The position numbers and the translations under genes are program-made. A stretch of 45,559 nucleotides of DNA from Chitinivibrionales bacterium (lineage in GTDB: Bacteria; Fibrobacterota; Chitinivibrionia; Chitinivibrionales; WJKA01). Where the stretch lies: assembly GCA_014728215.1 (NCBI GenBank), contig WJLZ01000224.1, positions 1-45,559 of the forward strand, in the 5' to 3' direction. Of this stretch, positions 35,337 to 44,819 are shown one piece after another (the first letter of the stretch is position 1; every line of letters begins with the position of its first letter). Under the pieces are notes generated by a model. The model worked only from the letters and a program-made list of their open reading frames with translations. It made no database searches and was not told the DNA's origin.

Positions 35337-35437
35337 GCGGCTTTTGAGTTTATCGGGCTGAAGGATGTATTTTTATTAATGGAAAATATTATTGTAAAAG
35401 TGACCTTATTAATGATATCCTTTGAAAGGGACAGATT

Positions 35438-35773
35438 ATGCCATATCGCCCTGAAGTAGACCATGATCGCTTTGTAGCCAAGAACCGTATGCTGGCAAAC
35501 GCCTACGAATCCGACAGGCGTGGCCGCAAGGGACAGAAAGGACATTCCGACGGCGAAGGCAACAAAAAAGTATCGTGTTTCACTTGCAGGAAAAGAAAAA
35601 AATGCCCTGATTTCAGGGGGAAACGCAGTGGTGGTGCGGCCGGTGCTGCATCATTTGGCGGGAATGAAAGCCTTATTTGCGACAAATATGAATCTGCTCC
35701 AACCGAAAACAAGAACATGTCCGATAAGCAGATAAAATCGTTGCTTAAAAATATGAAGAAAAATTTCAAGTAA
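35438..35773 (+). CDS. Small basic four-cysteine protein, unknown function
   Basis: The protein has 111 residues, hydrophilic and Lys/Arg-rich. Four cysteines, CFTCRKRKKCPDF and LICDKY, are spaced like a zinc or iron-sulfur site. A Gly-rich stretch (GGAAGAASFGGNE) lies between the third and fourth. There is no membrane segment. AAGGGA stands before ATG 35438. I do not recognise the family. It is the first of three close genes (35438, 35784, 36552), with 10- and 18-base gaps. Confidence 0.7.
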   Translation: MPYRPEVDHDRFVAKNRMLANAYESDRRGRKGQKGHSDGEGNKKVSCFTCRKRKKCPDFRGKRSGGAAGAASFGGNESLICDKYESAPTENKNMSDKQIKSLLKNMKKNFK

Positions 35774-35783
35774 GGACCGCTGC

Positions 35784-36533
35784 ATGGAGAATTCTCCCCT
35801 CGAGCTTTATGAAAAAGCCTATCGACTCCATTATTTAGAAAACAAACTCCCTGAAGCCTGCAAAGTTTACGAAACAATAATCAGGGAATTTCCCGAATCC
35901 AATGAATGCGGTTATTCTGTTATACAGCTGCAGAAAATTCAATCCAATCTTGTTTCGGAGACAAGTTCCAAAATCAAAAAAGGGCTTCATCCGCTGGTGG
36001 TTGTCACCCTTGTTCTTAATCTGCTTATTGCTGTTGCGCTTGTTGCGCTTGCAGGTTTTTATCTCAATACCAAAGACCGTCATCTGCACTATGTATCATC
36101 ACTATCACGAGCCATAGTCAAAGCCCAGATAGGGCAGGACCAGGAGGCGCTCAACCTTCTTGCCGAATTAAAAATGAATACTCAAGGTGATCTGACCCCC
36201 TATCTCCTGGCCGCAGATATCTATCGAGCCAATCACCGGTATGATCTTGCTGTTGAAGAACTCGATACGGTTAGAAAGCTTTTTCCCAATGCTCAGGTTC
36301 TTAATGATGAAATAGAGCGGATCAGGAAAGAGGAAGCCCGCAAACAAAAAATGGCAGTACAATCCAGCCGGTTTGCAGGGCCTCCGGAAACCGTGCCGGT
36401 AAAAAAACCAAAACCGAAACGGTCAAAACGACCTGCTGTTAAGCGACGTTCATCTCAAGCTCGCACCACGAAAAAAGCAGAAAAAAAGGCCCCTGATTTG
36501 ATTGTGGATGAAGACAGCATTTCATTTTTTTAG
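35784..36533 (+). CDS. Membrane protein with TPR-like repeats and basic tail
   Basis: The protein has 249 residues. The N-terminal 50 carry a TPR-like helix pair (ENKLPEACKVYETIIREFPE). One membrane segment at about 71-92 follows, then more TPR-like repeats (about 100-180: GQDQEALNLLAEL, NHRYDLAVEELDTVRKLFP). A Lys/Arg/Pro-rich tail (about 200-235) follows, ending in an acidic IVDEDSISFF. The family is not recognised. AGGA lies 8 bases before the ATG. It may scaffold an envelope complex. Confidence 0.75.
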   Translation: MENSPLELYEKAYRLHYLENKLPEACKVYETIIREFPESNECGYSVIQLQKIQSNLVSETSSKIKKGLHPLVVVTLVLNLLIAVALVALAGFYLNTKDRHLHYVSSLSRAIVKAQIGQDQEALNLLAELKMNTQGDLTPYLLAADIYRANHRYDLAVEELDTVRKLFPNAQVLNDEIERIRKEEARKQKMAVQSSRFAGPPETVPVKKPKPKRSKRPAVKRRSSQARTTKKAEKKAPDLIVDEDSISFF

Positions 36534-36551
36534 CAAAGGCCCGGTAACACT

Positions 36552-37088
36552 ATGGATGGTTTTGCTAAAATCGAAAAAAATATCATGAATGGCCTGGTTC
36601 TCGATGAAAGCGGGAACTGGATACCGTTATCTGAAAAAATTCGTCAGGAAAAAGAGTTTCTTCAGCATCTTCAAAACGGGCATGTGTATATTGACAAGTC
36701 CTGGATGACTATCGAGCAACGAAAAGCGATGCAGGAAACCTCGAATGTTTCCGTACAGCAACCTTTATCACCTTCCAATTACGACGATACGTACCCCCAA
36801 CAAACTGCACCCATGCCGGCAAAACCGGACTCTCACCCCGAAAACCAGGATGAATCACTGACTGTTTCCGGTGTAAGAAATATCCTTGACCAAAATTCCG
36901 GTCATCATGAATATAATACTGAAGAGAGAATCTCGAATGCGCCGAATGCCACTCAGGCTGCAGCAAAACAGGAAGGGTGGATGGAATGGGAAAATGCTCA
37001 AAAAAAGGGTAGTTTTTATAAAATATCGATTATTATCTTTCTCTGTCTTGCCATTATTGCTGCGTTAATCGGCTACTTTATTTTTTGA
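36552..37088 (+). CDS. C-terminally anchored membrane protein, unknown function
   Basis: The protein has 178 residues. The N-terminal 60 are a compact charged region (LVLDESGNWIPLSEKIRQEK), followed by a Pro/Ser/Gln-rich linker and one membrane segment at the very C-terminus (about 155-178). Tail-anchored topology with the bulk in the cytoplasm is inferred. The family is not recognised. Its last 11 bases overlap the convergent glycosyltransferase gene. Confidence 0.65.
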   Translation: MDGFAKIEKNIMNGLVLDESGNWIPLSEKIRQEKEFLQHLQNGHVYIDKSWMTIEQRKAMQETSNVSVQQPLSPSNYDDTYPQQTAPMPAKPDSHPENQDESLTVSGVRNILDQNSGHHEYNTEERISNAPNATQAAAKQEGWMEWENAQKKGSFYKISIIIFLCLAIIAALIGYFIF

Positions 37089-38241
37089 TAATCTCCTCGA
37101 GATAATCGCAAATCTCCGGCACCTGCAGCTTCTTATCGAACAATTCGATCGTTCTTCTACGGCCGGTTTCTCCCATCGAATTAATTAATTCGGGATTATC
37201 AACAAACCATTTCATTGCGTTGACATAAGCTCTTTTATCCCCATAGGTAACCAGTAATCCAGTTGTTCCATCTTCCACAATTTCATTAATACCACCGGAA
37301 TTCCAGGCAACAACCGGGAGCCCGCATCCCTGAGCCTCTGCAACAACCCGGCCGAAAGGCTCGAGATAAGATGCCATGCAGAAAACATCATGAGCGGCAA
37401 GAACCTCAAGCGGATTATCCGTTTGCGGAAGCAGGGTACATGAGTTTGCCAGTGACAAAATATGTATCTGTTTTTGCAGGTTTTCGCGGTATGCTTGTGT
37501 CCAATAGAGTGTGTCACCAACCAGGGAAAGAGAAAGCTTTTTATGGGGACATTGCTTCAACAGATCCGAAAACAGATAAATAAGCTCACAGCAACCTTTC
37601 CAGGGAACAATTCTTCCAAGGTAAATAAAGCGAATTGTATCAGGCACCGGGCACTTACGGGGTTTATTGGCAATTGTAACACCGTTGTGTATTACGGTTG
37701 CAGTGGCCTGTAGTTCCCCGGGGAGCCCCAGTTTTACTGCATGGGAGATAGTGATGCACCATGTGTTACGAGCTCTAAAAAGAAGACGATAAATCACTAT
37801 CGGACCGGCCTTTTCGTGGAAAATTTCTCTGATATGCAGACAGCATTTCCCCTTATAGCCGAGTATTTTTAAAATCATGAGTGTTACATGGGATTTGGGC
37901 ACATTCGCATGGATCAAAAGAGGATCAATCCTATTTACCAGACTTCTTGCCCGCAAAACATACCAAAAAAAAGAAAACAATCCTTTCCATGAGCGTGCCG
38001 CGGTTGCAAGCAGATTGCCCCGCCGTACATTATTCAACGACCAGCCTATCGGGAAAACATGACATTTGATTCCCGCAGCTTTTGCCCTCTCAATCAATGG
38101 CCCCTTTTCGGTTGTTACCAAATGGCAGTCCCATTTCGACGCGGCGCACTCCAGAATGTCACCAAGTGAGTATTCTGCACCTCCAAGCCGGCCAGCCCAA
38201 TGATTAAGAAATATAACCGATACGCTTTTATTCCCAGACAT
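37078..38241 (-). CDS. GT4 glycosyltransferase
   Basis: Transfers a sugar from a nucleotide donor during surface polysaccharide synthesis at the cytoplasmic face. About 387 residues. The GT4 C-terminal donor site is clear: FIYLGRIVPWKGCCELI, then EPFGRVVAEAQGCGLPVVAWNSGGINEIV with the EX7E pair. The N-terminus carries the acceptor-side WAGRLGGAEYSLGDI. ATG 38241 overlaps the upstream gene's end; TTG 38253 is an alternative. It is the last gene of the minus-strand locus. Sugar and linkage unknown. Confidence 0.9.
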   Translation of the reverse strand: MSGNKSVSVIFLNHWAGRLGGAEYSLGDILECAASKWDCHLVTTEKGPLIERAKAAGIKCHVFPIGWSLNNVRRGNLLATAARSWKGLFSFFWYVLRARSLVNRIDPLLIHANVPKSHVTLMILKILGYKGKCCLHIREIFHEKAGPIVIYRLLFRARNTWCITISHAVKLGLPGELQATATVIHNGVTIANKPRKCPVPDTIRFIYLGRIVPWKGCCELIYLFSDLLKQCPHKKLSLSLVGDTLYWTQAYRENLQKQIHILSLANSCTLLPQTDNPLEVLAAHDVFCMASYLEPFGRVVAEAQGCGLPVVAWNSGGINEIVEDGTTGLLVTYGDKRAYVNAMKWFVDNPELINSMGETGRRRTIELFDKKLQVPEICDYLEEIIKK

Positions 38242-39295
38242 AATGTTTTTCAACTCGTGATAAGGCTTTCTTTGCCAGTGATGTTCTCAGGGCATTGCTT
38301 TCCATCAGCTTTTTTATCGCTCCGGCCAACTGATGTGCATCACCGGGCTCTACAAGAAAACCGGTGTCACCAACCACTTCAGGAATACCTCCACAATTGG
38401 AAGCGATAACCGGCACACCAAAAGACATCGCTTCCAAAAGAACAATTCCAAAGCCTTCAATGCCTTTTTCCGTCGGTAATGATGATAATACAAAAATATC
38501 TGCACCGGCATATTCCCGGTACAAAGCATCATCAGAAAGCTTGTCTTTAAATTTCACCATTCGGGCAAGATTCAAACTTTTGCATAGTGTATTAAGCCGC
38601 TCTTTTTCGGGCCCCTTTCCGATAATTGCGCATCGCATTTCAGCTTGACTTTCGAGCAAAGAGAGCGCTTTAAGCAAGACAGCGTGCCCCTTTTCTTTTA
38701 CAAGCCTTCCAACAGAAATAATTGTTACCGGTCCTGATGAATTCGTTTTTGAAGAAAACCGGTTTTCAACGTCTCTTTTTGTCACATGAAGTTTTGGGTT
38801 ACGAACAGTGATTTTGCCTTTATATCCGAGTCGAACGACAAGGGATTCGGTATATCTGCTGTTCGCCACCACGGAACAAGCTTTATGCAGTATGTTTTTG
38901 AGCATTATTCCTTTGATGCCCTTTCCTATCGAATACAGATCTGTTCCATGAACATACAGCGTATATGAAACCGGATGGAATAATGATATAAACCATGGTG
39001 CAAATCCTGCATACAGATTGCCGCATTCGACAACAAATGAGCTGGTGACAGTTCCTTTTATCTTCAGCAAATTAACTATCAAAGGAACCAGAGTAAGCTT
39101 TTTTACTTTTTGTGCAAAGGGAACGGATAGATACTTTACTCTACAGGAGAGGTCCTTTGGGACAATGTGCGGCAGATTACGACACCCCACCAAGACATAA
39201 TCATCCGAAGTGTAACAGTATTTAACGATACCATGCAGATGACGTTGTATACCACCCTTTTCGGGAGGAAAATCGAGTGTAACAAGGATCTTCAT
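38228..39295 (-). CDS. GT4 glycosyltransferase
   Basis: The protein has 355 residues. The N-terminal LDFPPEKGGIQRHLHGIV is a typical GT4 acceptor loop. ISVGRLVKEKGHAVLLKAL and the donor site with IEGFGIVLLEAMSFGVPVIA and GGIPEVV follow. Its ATG overlaps the stop of the polymerase-type gene by 4 bases (ATGA), so translation is coupled. Sugar specificity unknown. Confidence 0.93.
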   Translation of the reverse strand: MKILVTLDFPPEKGGIQRHLHGIVKYCYTSDDYVLVGCRNLPHIVPKDLSCRVKYLSVPFAQKVKKLTLVPLIVNLLKIKGTVTSSFVVECGNLYAGFAPWFISLFHPVSYTLYVHGTDLYSIGKGIKGIMLKNILHKACSVVANSRYTESLVVRLGYKGKITVRNPKLHVTKRDVENRFSSKTNSSGPVTIISVGRLVKEKGHAVLLKALSLLESQAEMRCAIIGKGPEKERLNTLCKSLNLARMVKFKDKLSDDALYREYAGADIFVLSSLPTEKGIEGFGIVLLEAMSFGVPVIASNCGGIPEVVGDTGFLVEPGDAHQLAGAIKKLMESNALRTSLAKKALSRVEKHYVWE

Positions 39296-40812
39296 TCGTG
39301 CTGTCCAGATAATTGTCCGGCGGGAATTGCACCTGAAACATCACCGCCTTCGGTTTCAGCTGTCAAATCACATCTTTCTTCCATTATACCGATTTTTATG
39401 AGAACACCATTCCAGAACCAGAAATAGATATCACCGGGAAAATTGTGAATATGGGTTCCGGTAATACTCACCAGTGCAAATACGATATTCATGACCGTTA
39501 TTCCCTTTGCAAGAATAACATGATTCCTATCGATTGAGTTGTCGATTATCTGAAATCCTTTACGCACAAAGAGAATAAAAATCGTGATGATAAACAAAAC
39601 ACCGGGATATCCGAATTCGGCAAAATAGGTAAAATAAAGTGAATCGGCTTTTAAAGCGCCAAGTCCCCTTCCCATCAAGGCGTTCACCGGTTCTTTCGAT
39701 AAATACAACAGATATCGCCACAAAGCCATTCGTGAAACAAAGGAATGCTCCTCAAAGGGATTCGTTACAGCTGTTGACCTTTCGGCAACCAGCAAACTGA
39801 TATACTTGTCACCACCGAGCCCTCCTGTAGCAAATTTAATCAAATTACCGATACCACCGGCATTGAACATTTCACTTATTAATTCAAAGAAAACATACCC
39901 GAGTCCCATAATCAGAATAATTGCAATCCGCTTTTTTCGCCCCTTCACATTAACAACCAAAAACCAGAGCATAAGCGACGCTACCATGCCGATCCAGCTC
40001 GAACGCACCGATGTTATCAGAACCGAAAAGAAAAAAAGCGGCACCAATGCAAACACAAGTATGCGGTGACTCTTATCCCCCCAGAACCAGTACATCAAAA
40101 TTCCGATTGTCGCCAACTGCAAGTAATCAGCGAAGGTGACAGGGGCAATGAAAATCGAAAAGGGACGGACAACGCCTTCGATTGCAAGCGTTGAAAAGCT
40201 TATCGAATTTATCCAGACTTTTTCTGCAGCCGAATATCCGATATACAATTGTTTTATGCCATACAAAGTTCCGGCAACGCCAAGTACAATAGTAACAGCC
40301 CAGATAAATTTCAGCAGTGAGATTTTTTCGGCATAGTACATTCCTATAAAAAAGAGCAATACCGCCGGGCCGTAATATTTGAATTTTGCAAGGGCCGTTG
40401 CTGTTGGTGTGATATTAAAAAGGAAAACGCGCAAAAGTAAGTATATGAAATAGAGTGAAATCAAACGCATATAAAAAGCATCTGACTGCTCCTTTTGCCT
40501 TTCCCGAAATTCAAAGAAAAGGCCCAGAAATATAAAGGCGATAATCAATTCACCAATCATAATAAGTGGATCGATCTTTGGTCTCGAAAAGGCAAGATAG
40601 TACAGACGGCGGATAAAGGGAATGAAAGGCACGATGATAAAAAGCGCCTTCACGCCAAAAACAGGGCTCCGCATAACAGGATAGAACAGAATGAGAGCCA
40701 CAAATACGACCATCTCCATCTGGTTCGGGATGTCGAACATCTTATGAGCAATTAAATGTCCGGCAACAGCAATTGCAATCAAAAACAGAAATGATTTGAG
40801 CTTTTCTTTCAT
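39292..40812 (-). CDS. O-antigen ligase/polymerase-type membrane protein (Wzy/WaaL-like)
   Basis: It has 506 residues and about 12 hydrophobic segments. A Wzy_C-type region (TSVRSSWIGMVASLMLWFLV around residue 265) is followed by a periplasmic-size loop of about 80 residues and then the last helices. Such proteins polymerise or ligate O-antigen or capsule repeat units on the periplasmic side; ligase and polymerase cannot be told apart by sequence alone. It overlaps both neighbours by 4 bases (ATGA). Confidence 0.85.
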   Translation of the reverse strand: MKEKLKSFLFLIAIAVAGHLIAHKMFDIPNQMEMVVFVALILFYPVMRSPVFGVKALFIIVPFIPFIRRLYYLAFSRPKIDPLIMIGELIIAFIFLGLFFEFRERQKEQSDAFYMRLISLYFIYLLLRVFLFNITPTATALAKFKYYGPAVLLFFIGMYYAEKISLLKFIWAVTIVLGVAGTLYGIKQLYIGYSAAEKVWINSISFSTLAIEGVVRPFSIFIAPVTFADYLQLATIGILMYWFWGDKSHRILVFALVPLFFFSVLITSVRSSWIGMVASLMLWFLVVNVKGRKKRIAIILIMGLGYVFFELISEMFNAGGIGNLIKFATGGLGGDKYISLLVAERSTAVTNPFEEHSFVSRMALWRYLLYLSKEPVNALMGRGLGALKADSLYFTYFAEFGYPGVLFIITIFILFVRKGFQIIDNSIDRNHVILAKGITVMNIVFALVSITGTHIHNFPGDIYFWFWNGVLIKIGIMEERCDLTAETEGGDVSGAIPAGQLSGQHE

Positions 40813-41840
40813 GCAGTTTCTAAACGAATACTTTCGTAGAGCTGTAAATATTCTTGCGCTGTTTGTTGTATATCATATTTTGCCGCTGTTTTCAAACCAT
40901 TCCGGACAAGTCGCGTCCGCAAGTGTTGATCTGAAAGAACACGAACAAGAATATCCCTGAAACTATCTTTGTGGTAAAGTAAACCATTATAATTATGTGC
41001 CACGATTTCCCGAGCCCCTGCAATATTCCGCGCAACCACCGCCGTTCCACAGGCCATGGCCTCAACCATCGGGACCCCAAAGCCTTCATAAGAACTAGTC
41101 ATGCAGTATACCCAGCTTTTTCTGTATTCCTCGATTAATTCCTCCTCGGAAAGACCTATTTTACAGATGATATTTTCTCCTGTTATTTGTTCGGGACCGA
41201 CAACCGTCAACATGGCCTCCGGAAATATGTCTTCTCGTATGGAATTAAACGCACCGATGACATCACGACCTCTTTTCCGGCTCCACATATCACCGATAAA
41301 AAGGAGTGTTGGAATGGCTGTTTTCTTTGTTCCGGGACAATACTTATTAAGCGGCACGCCGCATGATATGACAGGCATTACTCCCGGTAATACACGACAG
41401 GTCATTTTTGATATCCCGACTTTGCAGCCCTTTCTTGTACATGAAATTAGTTCGAGGAGATAGAAAAGGGCATGATAAAAAAAACGGGGAATTTTCGCGG
41501 CAAAAATCGCTTCATAGAAAGATGAGCCATAAAATGTCCGCACACGATTACAGGATCCCCTGGAAAGGTAATCATCACCATGATAATGAATGATATCAAA
41601 TGTATGTTTCTTTACAGCTCTGAATTTAAGAGCAGGAAGAATTTTTCTCATAAATCGTGATCCCCTGTTAACCGGAATTTTCACATGGGCATAGCCGGCG
41701 CTATCCGGACAGGGGCTGAATGAAAAACAAGTGACCGAATGCCCTGATGCGACCAGTTCATTTGCAAGCCGGTGTACCTGACATGAGACGCCATTGGGGC
41801 TGTCTGATGGGAGCTGTTTGCTGAAAAAGGCGATTTTGAT
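40809..41840 (-). CDS. GT4 glycosyltransferase with apparent ATC start codon
   Basis: 343 residues if started at ATC 41840. The frame reads IKIAFFSKQLP and then a GGV-type loop (SPNGVSCQVHRLANELV), the usual GT4 N-terminus. AAGGAG lies 7 bases upstream, right after the stop of the preceding gene. No in-frame ATG, GTG or TTG exists before GTG 41684, which would cut off 52 residues of the N-terminal Rossmann fold. The donor site is intact: LLFIGDMWSRKRGRDVI and EGFGVPMVEAMACGTAVVA. So either this is a rare non-canonical start or an ATG-to-ATC change. Overlaps the next gene by 4 bases. Confidence 0.85.
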   Translation of the reverse strand: MKIAFFSKQLPSDSPNGVSCQVHRLANELVASGHSVTCFSFSPCPDSAGYAHVKIPVNRGSRFMRKILPALKFRAVKKHTFDIIHYHGDDYLSRGSCNRVRTFYGSSFYEAIFAAKIPRFFYHALFYLLELISCTRKGCKVGISKMTCRVLPGVMPVISCGVPLNKYCPGTKKTAIPTLLFIGDMWSRKRGRDVIGAFNSIREDIFPEAMLTVVGPEQITGENIICKIGLSEEELIEEYRKSWVYCMTSSYEGFGVPMVEAMACGTAVVARNIAGAREIVAHNYNGLLYHKDSFRDILVRVLSDQHLRTRLVRNGLKTAAKYDIQQTAQEYLQLYESIRLETA

Positions 41841-41853
41841 ACTCGTACTCCTT

Positions 41854-42807
41854 TTAAAATATCAGCAGCTTTTTGAATTTAACACTCCCGAAAGCCAGCG
41901 CAGCGCCAAGCACGAAGGGAGATATAAAAAAGGATACCCAATCGATTAGAAAATTCATAATTTTAACTTTTCTGAACCCGCTCCGACGGACGGTGAAAAA
42001 AACAATGCCCCCGATCTCTCCGGCAAGAAATACAGGCAAAAGGCGCATAACAGTAACCGATCCGGCAATGCAAAGTATATGCAATATCAGAATGCATGCA
42101 ATACCAGGGGTAAAAGGTGAACCAACCTGCTTCCGGTACAAGGCACCATGTTTTTTATAAAGAAGAGGATCAAAACGACGGTTGATACAATTTTTCAGAA
42201 GATCCCACTTTTCGTTAAGCCTGATATGATGATATATTTTCATCGTTGCACAAAATCCGATTGTGTACCCTTTTTTATTTATTGTAAGCGCCAGATCGAT
42301 ATCTTCACGCTGCACGGTAAACCGCTCATCAAAGCCTCCTACCTCCATGAAAACACTTTTTCTATACATTATATTATTGGTCCTGAAACCGGGCTTTTCA
42401 AGCCGTTTGTATTCGCGCAGTGCACTGGTATCGGCTTTGAGGTTGTTTCCTATTTCGGTTTTGCCTTCCACCCCCGCATATTCAGGATGATTCCGAAGGA
42501 ATCCTGTAGCTTCATCGAGCCAATTTTCAGCAGGCTCACAATCATCATCAATGAAGGCCAGCAACTCTCCATGAGCTATAGCAGCACCCCGATTACGCTT
42601 GGCAGAGATACTGGTTGAATTGTGATATATCCATCTGATTGCTGAAGACACTTTTTTCAGCAACTCCAAGGGATAGTCTGTCACCACGATAATCTCGTTA
42701 GAAACTTCGCTCTTATGTGAAATAAGCTTCTCTGCAAGTTTTCTCATGTATTCGGGCCTGTGTGATGGAACGATAATCGACACTACAGGCATTACCTCTT
42801 TGTCCAT
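41854..42807 (-). CDS. GT2 glycosyltransferase with C-terminal membrane segments
   Basis: The protein has 317 residues. GT-A fold: VVSIIVPSHRPEYM at the N-terminus, FIDDDCEPAENWLDEA with the metal-binding DxD-type acidic cluster, and the acceptor-side FDERFTVQREDIDLAL. Two or three hydrophobic segments near the C-terminus (about 225-300) anchor it to the inner membrane. ATG 42807 has AAGG 6 bases before it. It overlaps the upstream gene by 16 bases. Confidence 0.92.
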   Translation of the reverse strand: MDKEVMPVVSIIVPSHRPEYMRKLAEKLISHKSEVSNEIIVVTDYPLELLKKVSSAIRWIYHNSTSISAKRNRGAAIAHGELLAFIDDDCEPAENWLDEATGFLRNHPEYAGVEGKTEIGNNLKADTSALREYKRLEKPGFRTNNIMYRKSVFMEVGGFDERFTVQREDIDLALTINKKGYTIGFCATMKIYHHIRLNEKWDLLKNCINRRFDPLLYKKHGALYRKQVGSPFTPGIACILILHILCIAGSVTVMRLLPVFLAGEIGGIVFFTVRRSGFRKVKIMNFLIDWVSFFISPFVLGAALAFGSVKFKKLLIF

Positions 42808-43880
42808 AAACACCTTTCCAGGCGATGTGCCTGCCGCTCCCATCGGTTTCTGCGTGCGGTGGCAATTGCACGGGAACGAACCTGCTGCACTGTTTCTCGA
42901 TGATGCATCGTGCGTAAAATAAAATCAGCATCCTCACCCCGGTTGACACACGATATTAAATAGCCGTTTTTTTCATGAGTAATGATTTCTCTGTTTGAAG
43001 GTATCGGTGAGACAAATGCAACGGCTCCAGAAGAGAGCGCCTCTAAAAGTGCGAGAGAATGCCCTCCTTCATATCGAGATGTCAATAGATACCAGGGGCA
43101 TTTCTTATACCACAATGCCATTTCGTTCATTGGTACGGAAGGTATACAGGTTATCGCATACCCGACATTTTCGCACTCTGCATTGCAAAGAATATGAGGT
43201 TCACATCCTATACAGAAAAGGCGGGCAGCAGGTTCACGGGCAAGAATACGGGATAATAAACTTACGGCATAGGAGGGGTTTTTTTTCCAGGTCGTTCCAC
43301 CGACAAACAGGAAATAAGGCGGGACCTCCTTCTCTCTACTCCACCATTCCTTCTTTGTAGAATTCACCCCATTCGGCAGATACAGAAATTTGCCCGCGTA
43401 TCCGGAATATTTCTCACGCAACCATCGCGTCTCATGTATGGTCCCCGATACACACAATGAAACATATTTGAGTGTCAGACGAAGCATGGGGAAACGCAAG
43501 ATATGTGCCTTCCAGGTTGTAGCAGGATTAAGCAGAAAGCCGGGCAGTCTTTTTTCCAGATCATAGACAAATTCTTCCCAGCCATGATTATAAATAGCCA
43601 CTTTCGTTTTCAGTTTCAACAATCGTGTTCCCAAGGCGCAGAAGAGCCCATCGGTTGAACGAGCCAGGACCCAATCAGGTCGAGACCGGTGCATAAAAAG
43701 GATCATCAGGAACAAACGAAACGCAAAAAGTGGATACCAGCTTAAAATTCCATGACCGTCATTATAAATAACTTTTGTGATATGCCCGGCATCATGCAAT
43801 GCACGAGCAAGCGTTCTCATCGACCGATTAACGCCACCTCTGGAATTCCGGACGATCGATGCTGCGAACCATATTTTCAT
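42792..43880 (-). CDS. GT4 glycosyltransferase
   Basis: The protein has 362 residues. The N-terminus is IVRNSRGGVNRSMRTLARAL (acceptor loop). The donor half has FLFVGGTTWKKNPSYAVSLL and SRYEGGHSLALLEALSSGAVAFV with the EX7E-like pair. ATG 43880 has GGAG 8 bases upstream; TTG 43907 is less likely. A hydrophobic stretch around residues 48-64 may give membrane association. Sugar unknown. Confidence 0.9.
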   Translation of the reverse strand: MKIWFAASIVRNSRGGVNRSMRTLARALHDAGHITKVIYNDGHGILSWYPLFAFRLFLMILFMHRSRPDWVLARSTDGLFCALGTRLLKLKTKVAIYNHGWEEFVYDLEKRLPGFLLNPATTWKAHILRFPMLRLTLKYVSLCVSGTIHETRWLREKYSGYAGKFLYLPNGVNSTKKEWWSREKEVPPYFLFVGGTTWKKNPSYAVSLLSRILAREPAARLFCIGCEPHILCNAECENVGYAITCIPSVPMNEMALWYKKCPWYLLTSRYEGGHSLALLEALSSGAVAFVSPIPSNREIITHEKNGYLISCVNRGEDADFILRTMHHRETVQQVRSRAIATARRNRWERQAHRLERCLWTKR

Positions 43881-43919
43881 TCTATCGCTCCGAAAGGTGA
43901 CCGACAAAACATTTCCATG

Positions 43920-44819
43920 TTAACCATCTGCTTTTTTTGACAATAATATACCGGGCATAAGCAACCATGCCGTTATCTGCCCGATTACTGCCTGTGCTAA
44001 AAGAACAGGAATCTGCAAAGGACGTCTCAACAGTTGAGAAAAGGAGCGCCTTTTCAGGGAAATTATCGCATACTTAAATAATATAGAATTATAGGTTCCT
44101 TTAAAAGTCGGCGAATGACGGTATTTTCCGTATGCCCCGGGATGTTTCGAATAGAAGTAATATTCCGATTTTAGAAGAGCAATCATTCTCCCCGGTGCTT
44201 TAAACAGAATCCGGAATGGATCGATATTCCGGGGAAGATGAACAACTTTTAAATCCGGATAAAAGACCAGTTTTCCGACGTTCCCGGCGCGTACCGCCAA
44301 TTCATGGTCTTCAGCCATAGGAAATTTAAACGACTCATCAAAACCACCGATTCGCTCGAGCATGCTTTTTTTGTAGATCATATGCGAAGTCAGATACTTG
44401 CCACCGGAAAGATTCTGCACCTCCCTGTCCCAAAGACCGTCTCCCGATGGTTCCACTTTACCTTCAACACCCACAATCGAGCTATTCCTGAGCGACCGTA
44501 CAATTGCCGATACTTTTCCAAACCACTCCTTTTCGACCACAACATCATCATCAAGAAAAACAATCCATTCTCCGCTGCTCTTTCTGATGCCGTAATTACG
44601 CGCTGTTGCAGCCCCTTCAGGCTTATTCACATGGAGATAATTGATTCCACACGTGCTGCAAAATATTTTGTTCTGTTCGTCAATTGCTCTACATGACCCG
44701 TCATCAACAACAATAATTTCACATATGTGTCCTGATGATATCGAATCCATAATCGAAAATACACATTGTTTTAGATAATCATGACGATTATGAGTTGGAA
44801 TAACTATCGATATCAGCAT
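43920..44819 (-). CDS. GT2 glycosyltransferase
   Basis: The protein has 299 residues. GT-A motifs: ISIVIPTHNRHDYL, IVVDDGS, GAATARNYGIRKSSGEWIVF then LDDDVVVEKEW, and FPMAEDHELAVRAG. Hydrophobic C-terminal tail (about 265-292) for membrane association. Its ATG overlaps the stop of the next upstream gene by 7 bases. Sugar unknown. Confidence 0.93.
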   Translation of the reverse strand: MLISIVIPTHNRHDYLKQCVFSIMDSISSGHICEIIVVDDGSCRAIDEQNKIFCSTCGINYLHVNKPEGAATARNYGIRKSSGEWIVFLDDDVVVEKEWFGKVSAIVRSLRNSSIVGVEGKVEPSGDGLWDREVQNLSGGKYLTSHMIYKKSMLERIGGFDESFKFPMAEDHELAVRAGNVGKLVFYPDLKVVHLPRNIDPFRILFKAPGRMIALLKSEYYFYSKHPGAYGKYRHSPTFKGTYNSILFKYAIISLKRRSFSQLLRRPLQIPVLLAQAVIGQITAWLLMPGILLSKKADG

